DNA of 64,000 nt from a bacterium (GTDB taxonomy: Bacteria > Planctomycetota > JAFGQW01). The stretch is from positions 1,142,861-1,206,860 of the forward strand of contig JAUHXU010000001.1 of the NCBI GenBank assembly GCA_030426805.1. The letters run 5' to 3'. Of the stretch, positions 45,865 through 56,200 are shown piece by piece. Under the pieces are notes generated by a model. That model was not told the DNA's origin. It searched no databases and worked only from the letters and a program-made list of their open reading frames with translations. Made by a program: the position numbers and the translations under genes. Numbering within the stretch: the stretch's first letter is position 1; the number at the start of each line of letters is the position of its first letter.

Positions 45865-46377
45865 ATGCCACGACCCACCCCCGACGACTACGATCCCTAC
45901 TTCGCGGTCTACATCGATCGCACGACCGAAGACGACGTCGACGACGCCCTCGTCGCCGCACGCGCGATCGCACGCCCGGTGCTCCACGACCTGCGCGACG
46001 ACGGTGCACAACGCCGATACGCGCCGGACAAGTGGTCGATCAAGGAGGTCGTCGCGCACCTCATCGACACCGAGCGGATCATGACCGCCCGCGCACTCGC
46101 GTTCGCCCGCGGCGAGACGGCGCACCTACCCGGGTTCGACCACAACGCCTACGCCGCGCGCTCGCGCGCCGACGACCGCCGGTGGCTCGACTTGCTCGTC
46201 GAATACGACGCGGTGCGTGACGCGACGCGCAGCCTGTTCCGCTCGTTCGACGCGTCGATGCTCGACACCCGCGGCATCGCCGACGACGCGACGCTCACGC
46301 CGCGCGCGATCGGATTCACCGTCGCCGGGCACGAGCGCCACCACGCCGAGACGATCCGCACGCGCTACCTCGCGTAG
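45865..46377 (+). CDS. DinB-like four-helix protein
   Basis: A 170-residue member of the DinB/YfiT superfamily: DKWSIKEVVAHLIDTERIMTARALAFARGE has the first metal His, LVEYDAVRDATRSLFRSFD is the second helix pair, and VAGHERHHAETIRTRYL has the closing HxxxH-type motif. The three His ligands appear intact. In these families, metal-dependent thiol transferases (bacillithiol or mycothiol-using) occur, but most members are uncharacterised. The absence of a ribosome site suggests a leaderless mRNA. Convergent with the metzincin-like gene. Confidence 0.82.
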   Translation: MPRPTPDDYDPYFAVYIDRTTEDDVDDALVAARAIARPVLHDLRDDGAQRRYAPDKWSIKEVVAHLIDTERIMTARALAFARGETAHLPGFDHNAYAARSRADDRRWLDLLVEYDAVRDATRSLFRSFDASMLDTRGIADDATLTPRAIGFTVAGHERHHAETIRTRYLA

Positions 46378-46398
46378 CGGTTCGCCTACGGGCGGCCG

Positions 46399-47592
46399 TC
46401 ACTTCGCGAGCTGCAGCTTCATCTCGCAGTTGGGGCACGGCTGCGCGCGCTTGCGGTCGAAGCGCTCGAACGTCGGAAAGCGCCCGAGGTGCATCGGGCA
46501 GCTCGAGGTGCGGCAACGCCCGAGCTGCAGCACCTCGGCCGACGTGCACAGCGCCTGCTTCGTGAGCCGGACGACGAGCTTCTCCCAGTCCGGCTTCTCC
46601 TCGCGGACGTCGGGCGAGAACTGCGCATACGACGCGACGCCGAGGTTCGCGCCTCCCCATCCGAGCACCGATCGCTGGGACCGTGTACTGATCATGTCGC
46701 CGGCGGTGATCCCGACGTAGCGCACGCCGTCGCGTGCATACGCGCCGATGTGCGACGCCAGCTCCCGCGTCATCGTGTCCGCGATCCACGCCGGGCGGAA
46801 CTTCGTCCGCATCCCGGCCTCGAACTCGGACAACCCGCGCCAGTCCTCCTTCGCGACGAGCCAGGCGCGGTAGACCCGCGCGACGACCTGATCGCGTTGC
46901 AAGTCGCTCCGGTCGGCTCCGCACGCACGCGCCGCCTCCGACGCGCCCGCGTCCCACGCGCCTTCGAGCGCCCGCCGAAACCCGTCGAGCTCCGAGAGCC
47001 ACGGGTTGCGCTCCGACATCGGCAACGCGACCCCGCCGCCCTGCACGACGACCGGCATGTGAATCCACTTCTGCATGCGCTCGCGGACCGCCTTGAGCAG
47101 CAGCACGTCGACGTCGCCCATCGCGACGAGCACGAGCGCCGGACCGTCCCCCTCGATGCGCTCGAGCTCCGGCAGCGCCGGGTCGAGCGTCTCGCCGAGC
47201 AGACGTGCCGCGGCGACACGTGACGCGTCGTCGGTCGCGGTCTCCAGTGCGCGCTTGGCGGCCTTCGTCGCGTCGGCCTTGCGCTTGTTCGCGAGCGCGA
47301 GTTCCGCGAACGCGACCTGTCCCGGTCCGTAGTTCGGGTCGGTCTTCGCGACCCACTTCGCGAGCCCGAACGCGACCTTCGGGTGCGCGTCGGCGAGCGC
47401 ACGCACCGCGCGCACGATGACCGGAAGCCGCAGCGCCGCAGCCTTCTTCGGCAGCTTGCGGACGCGCTCCACCTCGGCCCGCAGGGCCTTCGGCAACGCG
47501 TCGGACGGAATGCGCTGCGCGTCCGCGGCGGCCGTCGCGACGAGGAACAGCACGATCGCGGCCAGCGCACGCGGCGTCTCGATTCGAATCAC
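46399..47592 (-). CDS. Secreted, degenerate archaemetzincin-like protein
   Basis: The 397-residue exported protein has a signal peptide ending near ADAQ-RI and helical, TPR-like repeats to about 150. The C-terminal 200 residues align in order with archaemetzincins (M54). The active-site HExxHxxGxxHC is replaced by C349-TSAEVLQLGR-C360, then CPM (365) and CPNC at 386-389. All three zinc-ligand histidines and the catalytic Glu are gone, while the cysteine zinc site remains. I take it as a catalytically dead relative used for binding. AGGAG precedes the chosen GTG; a TTG six bases upstream is too close to the site. Confidence 0.6.
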   Translation of the reverse strand: MIRIETPRALAAIVLFLVATAAADAQRIPSDALPKALRAEVERVRKLPKKAAALRLPVIVRAVRALADAHPKVAFGLAKWVAKTDPNYGPGQVAFAELALANKRKADATKAAKRALETATDDASRVAAARLLGETLDPALPELERIEGDGPALVLVAMGDVDVLLLKAVRERMQKWIHMPVVVQGGGVALPMSERNPWLSELDGFRRALEGAWDAGASEAARACGADRSDLQRDQVVARVYRAWLVAKEDWRGLSEFEAGMRTKFRPAWIADTMTRELASHIGAYARDGVRYVGITAGDMISTRSQRSVLGWGGANLGVASYAQFSPDVREEKPDWEKLVVRLTKQALCTSAEVLQLGRCRTSSCPMHLGRFPTFERFDRKRAQPCPNCEMKLQLAK

Positions 47593-47603
47593 GGACAATG
47601 CTC

Positions 47604-48347
47604 CTACCTATCGACCTGCATCCCACGGCTCGGTGGCCCGAGCGATTCGGATGCTACCCGCACGAGGCCGATCCCGAAACCGACTTGATCGGAATCCTCG
47701 ACGATCGCTTCGGCGTCGACGGTCGGGGCGAGGCGGCGCCAGAACGCGTCGACCCGATTCGTCGCGATCGCTTGGCGCGGCGCGATGTCGTGCAACGCGA
47801 CGAGCCCGCCCGGTCGCACGAGTGGCGCGTAGTCGCGGTAGTCCGCCTCCACGCCGTCCTCGGTATGGTCGCCGTCGATGAACAGAAAGTCGATCGGCCG
47901 ACCGCCGAGTCGCTCGACGACGCGCTCGCGAAACAGCGAATCGTGGGAGTCGCCGGTCAGCACGTCGACGCGAACGCCGCTGCCCGGTGGCGGAAACGAA
48001 TCGTACGACACGCCGCGTGGTCCCGGCGCTTCGAGGTCGCACGTGATCACCCGCTCGGACGCCAGCTGGGACCACAGGAACAACGTCCCCCCGCGGTGCG
48101 TGCCGATCTCGACGATCACGCGCGGTGCGAGCGCGTCGACGGCTCGCGCGAGGGCGAGGATCTCGCTGCGCCGTTGCACCGACTTGACGCGATATGCACC
48201 GCGCCCCCCGAGGTCGATCGCCGCGTCGACCGCCCGCTCGACGTCGCGCGGTGCCGCGTGATACGCGGCGATCCGCCTCGCGAGCGCCCGACGGTCAAAC
48301 GGCGCGGATGCGCGTCGACGGAGGCGTTTCAGCCACGGGTCGCTCAC
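47604..48347 (-). CDS. CmcI-like SAM methyltransferase
   Basis: A 247-residue class I methyltransferase of the cephalosporin-hydroxylase/CmcI type: VIVEIGTHRGGTLFLWSQLA (motif I), DFLFIDGDHTEDGVEADYRDY (the IDGDH signature) and LVRPGGLVALHDI. The IDGDH and LHDI residues form the metal/SAM site in this family. CmcI members methylate sugars or natural products, often rhamnose or polysaccharide moieties. It is coupled to the upstream membrane glycosyltransferase by a GTGA overlap, so it may modify the sugars or glycan that enzyme makes. Confidence 0.85.
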   Translation of the reverse strand: MSDPWLKRLRRRASAPFDRRALARRIAAYHAAPRDVERAVDAAIDLGGRGAYRVKSVQRRSEILALARAVDALAPRVIVEIGTHRGGTLFLWSQLASERVITCDLEAPGPRGVSYDSFPPPGSGVRVDVLTGDSHDSLFRERVVERLGGRPIDFLFIDGDHTEDGVEADYRDYAPLVRPGGLVALHDIAPRQAIATNRVDAFWRRLAPTVDAEAIVEDSDQVGFGIGLVRVASESLGPPSRGMQVDR

Positions 48348-50242
48348 GGCACGCCGACGACGTCGGCCGCAACCGTCGCGAGCACCGGCGCCCCGTCGTC
48401 TCCCAGCACGACGACCGCCGCGTGCAGCCGCGGCGCATTCGCCGGGCGCTCGACGACGAACGTCGCCGTCCCGTCGGCGCCGACGCGTTGCTCGTAGCGC
48501 TCCTGCGCCGTTGCCCCGAACGCGAGGAAGACCGCGTCCGGTCGCGGCGGGAGGAGCATCCAATCGAGCGCCGCACGACGCGCGGCGAGCACCGGCACCG
48601 CCCGGCGGTTCGCCGCCCGCGGGCACGTGAGACGGATCTCGACCTTCCCGTCCGGGCGCAGCGCGACGGCCGGCGCCGGCGCCGACCGACACGACAGCTT
48701 GTCCGCACCGAAGCGCGCCCGGTAGATCACGACGTCGTGCGTCTCGCGCATCACGTCGCCGAGCTTCGCCATCCCGATGTCGTGCAGATTGCGAATCGCC
48801 GCACCCGGCAATCGGCCGACCGGCTCCATCGCGTACGCGCGATCGAACCACTCGAGCGACCGCTTCGGCAGAACACCGGACACGTAGACCTCTCGACCGC
48901 GCCGCAACGCGCGATCGACCCGGCGCATGCACTCGGGGCCACGAAACACGCCGGACGACGACCACGCACTCCACTTGTGGAGAAAGTGGATCGCGTCGCG
49001 CTCGGCATAGGTCCGAACGTGCGCCGCCTCGCCCTCGCAGACGACAAATGCGTTGTCCGGCGTGTGCGCACGACACCACGCCGCAATCGCGTGCCCCACG
49101 TGCGCGCGGGCGTTGAGCGTGATCAGGTCCGGCGTCGCCTGCACGACCAACGCGAGCCCGAGCACGACGGACGCGACGACGCCCGCCGCCGCGGATCGCG
49201 CGCCGAACGGCCGCACGATCCAGCCGATCCCGAGCGCGATCGCGAGCGCACACAACGCGCCGAGGGGCACGATCATCCGCATCTGCACGCCGACGACGAC
49301 GACGACGATCGGCAGCGTCATCGTGCCGGCGACCCAGAGCAGTGCACCGAACGCGAACCGACCCCGTCGGACCAGCGCGCCGAGCAGCCCGACGACGGCT
49401 ACGCCGAGGCCGACCCAGCCGACGCCACGCACGAGAAACGCCCCGTAGCCCAGCCACGGCTCGGCGGACACGAGCCGCGCCCAGTCGAGTCGCCCGTGCA
49501 TCGCCGTGCGGGTGAGGCACGTGCCGAACGGCCGGTGAAAGAGCGCCCACTCGCCGACGACGACCAAGCCGACCGGAAGCGCGAGCAGCGCGACACTCCA
49601 CGCCGCGACGCGGAGCCGACGGGCCCGGACGCCGCCGATCCACATGCAGACGAACAACGGCGCAAACGCGACCAGCGACACGCGAAACAGCGGCACGGCA
49701 CCGAACGCGACGCACGCCGCGGCGAGCCAGCGCGCACGATCGGTCGTGCGCCACCGGGCGAGGCATCCGAACGCGAGGAGCACCGAGACGGCGGCCGTCG
49801 AATCGCTCATCACCTCGGTCGACCACCACCAGGTCAGTGGAATCGCCGCGTAGATCCACGTCGCGACGAGCGCGAGGCGTCGATCGCGGAGCCACCAGAC
49901 GCCGAGCCAATACAGCGGCCACACCGACAGGGCGAACGCGAGGATGCCCGCGGCCTGGATGCAGAACATCAGGTCGGCCAACGGCCAGATCGTCCGCAGT
50001 CCGTGCGTGACGAGGCCGCACCAGACGACGTAGGCCGGGTGCCCCATCTCGATCGAACCGAGCCAGTGGCCGCCCCGCGGCGCCGTCGCGAACTCGCGGA
50101 TCAGCATGAAGTAGCCGGGCGAGTCGGACACCATCCCGAGCGACGACGACAGCGTCAGCAAGCGCGAAATCGCGATGCAGCCGGCGACGAGGCCGAGTGC
50201 GGTCGCGACCGCGCGAAAGGGCAGTCGTCGATCGGGATCCAT
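48344..50242 (-). CDS. GT39/ArnT-like multi-pass membrane glycosyltransferase
   Basis: The 632-residue protein has about 11 membrane helices, then a soluble periplasmic tail from about 420. The first loop, SDSPGYFMLIREFATAPRGGHW, carries the Asp typical of GT-C lipid-sugar transferases, but the canonical DE pair of GT39 is absent. GGAGGAGG lies before the ATG at MDPDRRLPF. It likely transfers a sugar from a polyprenyl donor to lipid or protein at the outer face. Its stop overlaps the start of the CmcI-like methyltransferase. Confidence 0.68.
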   Translation of the reverse strand: MDPDRRLPFRAVATALGLVAGCIAISRLLTLSSSLGMVSDSPGYFMLIREFATAPRGGHWLGSIEMGHPAYVVWCGLVTHGLRTIWPLADLMFCIQAAGILAFALSVWPLYWLGVWWLRDRRLALVATWIYAAIPLTWWWSTEVMSDSTAAVSVLLAFGCLARWRTTDRARWLAAACVAFGAVPLFRVSLVAFAPLFVCMWIGGVRARRLRVAAWSVALLALPVGLVVVGEWALFHRPFGTCLTRTAMHGRLDWARLVSAEPWLGYGAFLVRGVGWVGLGVAVVGLLGALVRRGRFAFGALLWVAGTMTLPIVVVVVGVQMRMIVPLGALCALAIALGIGWIVRPFGARSAAAGVVASVVLGLALVVQATPDLITLNARAHVGHAIAAWCRAHTPDNAFVVCEGEAAHVRTYAERDAIHFLHKWSAWSSSGVFRGPECMRRVDRALRRGREVYVSGVLPKRSLEWFDRAYAMEPVGRLPGAAIRNLHDIGMAKLGDVMRETHDVVIYRARFGADKLSCRSAPAPAVALRPDGKVEIRLTCPRAANRRAVPVLAARRAALDWMLLPPRPDAVFLAFGATAQERYEQRVGADGTATFVVERPANAPRLHAAVVVLGDDGAPVLATVAADVVGVP

Positions 50243-50297
50243 CGGGGCGGGCCTCCTCCGGGGCACCCCCCCATGATGCGGCCTCCGCCGCATTCGA

Positions 50298-53200
50298 TCA
50301 ACGCGCGGGCGGGCGGATTCGATCGAGGCGCTTCGTCAAACGCGCGGCGGTCGCGCCGTCGTCGCCGCGACGGGCCGCCGCGATCGCACGCGCGAGGACC
50401 GCGGGGTGATCGGTGATCTGCGCCGCGCCGAGCGCCAAGCGGTCGGCGACATCGACGCCGTCGCTTTTCTCGACCGCCGTGAGGGTGTCCTCGATCCGCA
50501 ACACGTTGAGCGCGTCGCGCTCGAGCAGTCCACGCTCGATCCGGTGCGCGGTCGTCTCGTCGCCGAGCGCGCGCGCGACGTCGGCCGCGACGAGTGCCGG
50601 CTGCGCCGCTTCGCCGAGATCGGGGAGCGCACGGGCGAGCAACGCCCGGGCCGCGTCGCGATGCCCGCTGTCGACGAGCGCGCCCGCGCACGCGGCGCGC
50701 GCGGCCGCGAGGGGCGTCGGTGCGAGCCGAGCCGCGAGCGCGTCGTCCAGCGATGCGACGAGTCGGTCCACGTCGGGCGCATCGGCGAGCGAGGTGAGCG
50801 CATCGCGCAACACCGAGCCGGTCAGGCCTTCGCCGAGCGTGTCGAGGCGACGCCGGTAGGCGGCGGTGTCGCCCCGCTGCATCGCGTGGATCGCGAGGTG
50901 CATCTGCGCGGCGAGCCCGCCCGGCGTCTGGCGGTAGTAGCTCGCGACGGTGTCGAGCACGCGCGACAACCACGCCGCGAATGCATCGGTCTGTTCCGGC
51001 GTGCCGTGGATACGCACGCGTTCGAACAGGGCGACGATCGGCGTCGGGTCGCTCGCGGTCGCGCCGAGTCCGAGCCGGAGGCCGTCGATCGCGCGCACGA
51101 CCGCGGGGAGGTCCGCATCGGCCGCCTCCAGTTGCTCGAGCGCCTCGCGCGCCGAGCCACGGGAGAACCGCTGCGCGACGACCCCCGAAGCCAAGCGCGA
51201 CCGGGCGATCACCTCGCGCGCACGCCGATCCCCGATCGCTTCGAGCGCCGCCGGGAGCAGTCGCGCGGCCTCGCCGCGCGTGCCGCCGGCGATCGCCTGA
51301 TAGCGAAGCTCGCGCAACAGCGCGTCGCGATCCGCCGCCTCGAGCGCCCCGCGCTCCAGCAGTCGCACGGCCGTCGCGAAGTCGGGATTCGCGAGCCTGC
51401 CCGCCGCGAGCACCTCGCGAATGCGCGCCGACCACGTCGACGTGCCGTCGGCCGCCAGTCGTGCCACCGCGACCGCCGTCGCCGTCGGCCCCGGGCGACC
51501 GGCCGCCCCTTGGGCGCGCCACAAGCGCTCGATCGACGGAGCCGCCCACTCGCGATCGGCGATGCCCTCGGTCCATGGCGCCGTCCCGGTCGAGGCGATG
51601 CCGATGACGATCCCGCGCATCGCGCCGGCCGCGCCCGCGCCCTTCGCGCTCAAGCCCCCCCGGCCGAGCGGCGGTGGCCAGCCGTCGCCGTAGACGAACC
51701 GCGACCGCAGCCCGACCGTCGCCGCGACGAACGCCTTGCGGCAATCGTCGACGCGGTCGAGCGAGTCGAGCAAGCTCAACGCGAGGACGTCGGCGCTGGC
51801 GTAGCGCCCCTTCACCCGTCGCGCGTTCGCGAGCGCCTCTTCCGGCCGCCACGCGGTGCGATAGAACTCCGCGACGCGGCGGTAGAGATACGTGTTGTCC
51901 GTCGGCAGGTTCTTCATCGCGTCGGCGAGGCACGAGGCCGCGTCGGCGATGCGACCGCGCTGCGAGAAGTTCGTCGCGAGCGCCGAAAGCGCCGAGTAGT
52001 TGCCCGGGCTCTTCTTCCGCAGCGCGTCGAGCACGCGATACTCGGCCACGAGGTCGCCGCGCGCCCGTTCGACGATCGCGCGAGCGAAATGCCACGCGAT
52101 CCCGCGCTCCGATGCGCCGTCGAACGCCCGGTCGAGCAGCGCGACGATCGCCGGACGGCGGTCGTTCACGAGCTTCGTCAGCAGCCGGTTGGCGTGGTAG
52201 GACAATTGCTTGCCGGCGAGCAAACGCGACATCGCAGCGACGAGCGCGTCGGCCGTTGCTGCGTCGTCGTTCGCCTCGAACGCGAGCCATGCGTCGAGCA
52301 ACCGCAGGTTCTCGTCGTCGGGCAGAAGGGTGCGGACGAAGTCGAGCGCGGCCTTCTTGAACGTCGGTGACGCGCCGGTCTCGAGGAGCCGCGTGACGTT
52401 GAACAGGTAGCTCTCGGGCCGCATGCCCGGCCGGGGCGTCGCGGCGCGCAGGCCGTTGGCGAGCGTCGCGGCCAGCGGCTCGTCCACCGCCTCGGCGAAC
52501 GTCGCCGCCGCGCCGAGCACGTCGTACGGACGCAGCTTGCCGCCGAGCCGATCGATCTGCTTCTGCAGCATCGCCGGTCGAAACGACACGGGTGCGCGCA
52601 GGATCGTCCGCACGGACCCGGAGAGCGACCGAGGCTTCGGGTCGAGCCAACGCGTCCACTGCTCTTCGGTCGTCTCGCGCTCGATGCCGCGGGCCGCGTC
52701 GACGCGCGCGAGCACGCCTTCCAGCGCGTCGCGCACCGTGTCCGACGGCGCATCCTTCGCCTTCGCCGCGATCTCGGCGATCCGCGCGGTGCGCGCCTCG
52801 TCGGTCCACGCCCCCCACCCGATCGTCAGCGCGGCCGACACCTCCCGGTCGACACGCTTGCCCGTCATCGCGAGCGTGACCCAACGCGACGCGATCGCGC
52901 CGACGCGATCGGCGTCCCCCAGCGCAAACGCCGACGCGGCGAGCGAACGCGCCGACGACGCCTTCGTGATCGACGCCGGATCGATCGCGGCGAGCGCGGC
53001 GGCCGCCGGCTCCGCGAATCCGACCGCGACGAGATCGGCGATCCGGCGCGCCGCCGCGGCGATGTCCTTCGGCGGCTCGGTCGTCTCCAGTGCCGCAGCG
53101 CGCGTGAGCAGCGCATTCGTCGTGTCGCCGTAACGCGCCGCGAGTGCCGCCGCCGCACGCCCGTAGCCGAGGCCGATACGCGCCCGAAACAGCCCCGAGC

Positions 53201-56200
53201 GCGCGGCGCGATCGTCCTTGAAGTGCGCGCCGACGACCGCCTGGTCGAGCCGATCGGCGACGTCGATGGCCCCGTGGTAGAGCGCCGCCGCCCGCGCGAA
53301 GTCGAGCAGCCGCGACAGCCGCGGGTAGTCGGCGAGCTTCTTCGAGAAGCCGTCCTTCGCCTCGGCGCCCTTCAGCCGCTCGAGTTCGGCGAGCGTGCGT
53401 CGCTCGAGGTCGGCGACGAACGCCGTCGGATCCTCGGTCGATGCGACGAGTCCGGCGGTGACGGGGTCACCGTGATCCTTGAAGTCGTCTTGCTGACGGT
53501 TGCGATTGCGGCCGCGCACCGCCTTCTTCGTCCCCGTGTGGCCGGCCGATCGTTCGATCATCGCGTCGAACGCCTGCCGGTAGTCCCGTCGCGCCTGCGC
53601 ACGATCGCCGCCGATCTCCGCGAGCGCGCCGACCCGCGCGAGCAACGCGACGTCGTCGGGTCGCGCGAGCAACGCCTGCCGCAGGATCCGCGCGGCCGAC
53701 GCCGCGTGCCCGGCCTCCTCGTAGTAGCCGGCGATCTGCTGCTGCACCGCGATGTAGTCGCCCGCGATCCGCGTCCGCGCGAACACGCGCTCGGCGGTCG
53801 CCAGATCGCCGACGCGAATCAATGCGCGGCCGAGGTCGAGGAACACCTGCGGAGGCATCTCCTCGCCGAGCGCCAGCAGGCTCCGCCCGTGGTCGATCAT
53901 CTCGTCGAAGTGGCGACGACTGCCCTCGAGGTCCATCAATTCCCGGAGCACGGACGAACGGCGCTCGCCGCTGACGACGACCATCAGCGTCAACACGTCG
54001 ACCTGTTCGTCGCGCGCCCGCAGCTCCTCGGCGAGGTCCGCCGCGAGCTGGTAGAGAAACGCCTTGGACGGACGCGCCGCGATGCGCTCGATCACCCGTC
54101 GACGCGCAACCCGGAGGATCGGCGCCGGCGCGCGGAGGTTCAGCAGTCCGTCGACCGCGATCGTGAACAGGTCGTCCTTCGCGGCGCTCTCCATCAGGTC
54201 GAGGAACAGGTGTTGCGCCTGCGCGGCACGCCCGACGTCGCGCATCGCATTGGCGAGCAACAGGAAGTCCTCGATGCGGTCAGGGTGCGTCGCGACGACA
54301 CGGGTGTAGGCCTCGATCGCCTCCTCGGGCAGGCCGACCATCGCGAGCACACCCGCGGCGAACTCCTCGGCGTTGACGTCGCCCGGCGCCATCGAGCGCA
54401 ACCGGTCGAGGCCCCGCTTGGCCTGGCGGCCGCGCCGCCGCTCCAGCGCGCCGATCACGATCTGCTGCTGGTAGTCGATCGCGTTGTCGGGGTCGATCGT
54501 CTGCAGCCGGTCGAGCGTCTCCTCGTACCGACGGTAATCGTCGCAGTGCTGGTAGACGTGCGCCATGTTCTGCAACGTGTCGACCTGGCCCTTGCCGAGC
54601 TTCGAGCCGTAGGTCTCGAGCACCTCGACCGCGCTCACCGCGTCGTGCGCTCGCGCGTAGAGCTTCACGAGCAGTTGCAACTCGCGCGCGCTGCCCCTGC
54701 CCTGCTCGAGCGCCTCCTCGAGATCCACTGCGAGGTCGGCGAGGCGCCCGTGTCGCGACGCGAGTTCCAGCATCCGGTCCTCGGCCTGGCGCGTGCGGGC
54801 GGGCAGCTTCGTCGTCTCCCACAGCGAACGCCACAGCTTTGCCGCCTCGTTCGTCTCGCCCGCCGACTGGCGCAGCCACGCCAATCGCATCAGCGTGTCC
54901 TCGGTCGCCGAGCGCTCGACGACGCGCGCGAGGATCCGGATCGCCGACGGGATGTCGCGGTGGCGCTCGAACGCATCCGCGATCTTCAACAAGGCCGGCG
55001 AATCCTCGGTGTGGGCGGCCTCGAGGGCCCGCAGTCGCTTCATCGCGGCCGGCCGGTCGCCGCCGCGCGCGTCGAGGTCGACGAGGAACAGCCCGCCGTT
55101 GAGCGCCGCGGCGTCGCCGAGCGCGATCGCCGCCTCGGCCGCGGCGCGCGCTTGATCGGGGAGCGACAAGCCGTCGGCCTCGGTCGCGAGCGCGAGGAGG
55201 CCCTTGCCGTCGCCGGCGAGCGCCGCGTGCGCGTCGCGGAACACCGCCGCACCGCGCTCGCGATCGCCGCGCAGGAAGTGCAGCAGCGCGAGCCCGGAGC
55301 GCCATTCGACGCGCTGCGGATCGCGCTCGATCAAGCGGCGGTAGATCGCCTCGACCGCGTCGGGCTTGCCGCATTCGAGGGCGAGCGCGATCACCTCCCG
55401 CTGCATCCGCCGACCGGTGCGACCGCGACCGGCGTCGGCGTCGCCGCGACCGAGCAGCAACGCGAGCGCCTCGTCCGGCCGACGCAGTTCGCGCAACAGC
55501 GCGACCAGTGCATCGAGCCGCTCGGGCGGGCGATCCGCCTCGGCGAGCCAGGCATCGGCGAGCGCGTCGAGCGTGCCCTGCACGCGATGCGCCGCGATCA
55601 GCCGTTCCTGGGCGAACCGCCGGTCGCGCACGAGGGGCGCGGCGCGCAGCGCGGCCTCGAAGTCCCGCTGCGCACCGGCCGCGTCCTTCGCCGCCAGGCG
55701 GTAGTGCCCGGTGATCAGGCGCTCGCGAAACACGGCCTTCGCGGGCTCGCGCCGCGGCTCGAGCTCGAACAAGAGCGCCGGCTGCCCGTGCAACGCCGCG
55801 ATGAACGCGAGGTAGAAGTGCAGGTCGGGCTGGGCCGGCACCGCGCGGATCAGCGCGCGCAGGTCGGCGACCGCGCGCGGCGCGGACTCGTCGCGTTCGA
55901 GCAAGAGGCTCGCGCGGCGCACGCGGAGCGCGATGCCGGTCGCCGGATCGTTCACCGACGCGATCGCGCGCTCGAGCACACCGAACGCATCGGCCGAACG
56001 ACCGAGGCGCTCCAGCACGCGCGAATACTCCGCGAGCCCGCCGACGTCGAGCGTCTCCGCGGTCTCCAGCCGACCGAGGACCCCGGCAGCGCGTTCCGGA
56101 CGGCCGTCGATCGACGCGACGCGCGCGAGGAGGCGGCCCGCCGCCGGGCGCGCTTCGGCGACCGTCGCCAGGTGCGCGATCAACTCGTCCAGCCGTCCGT

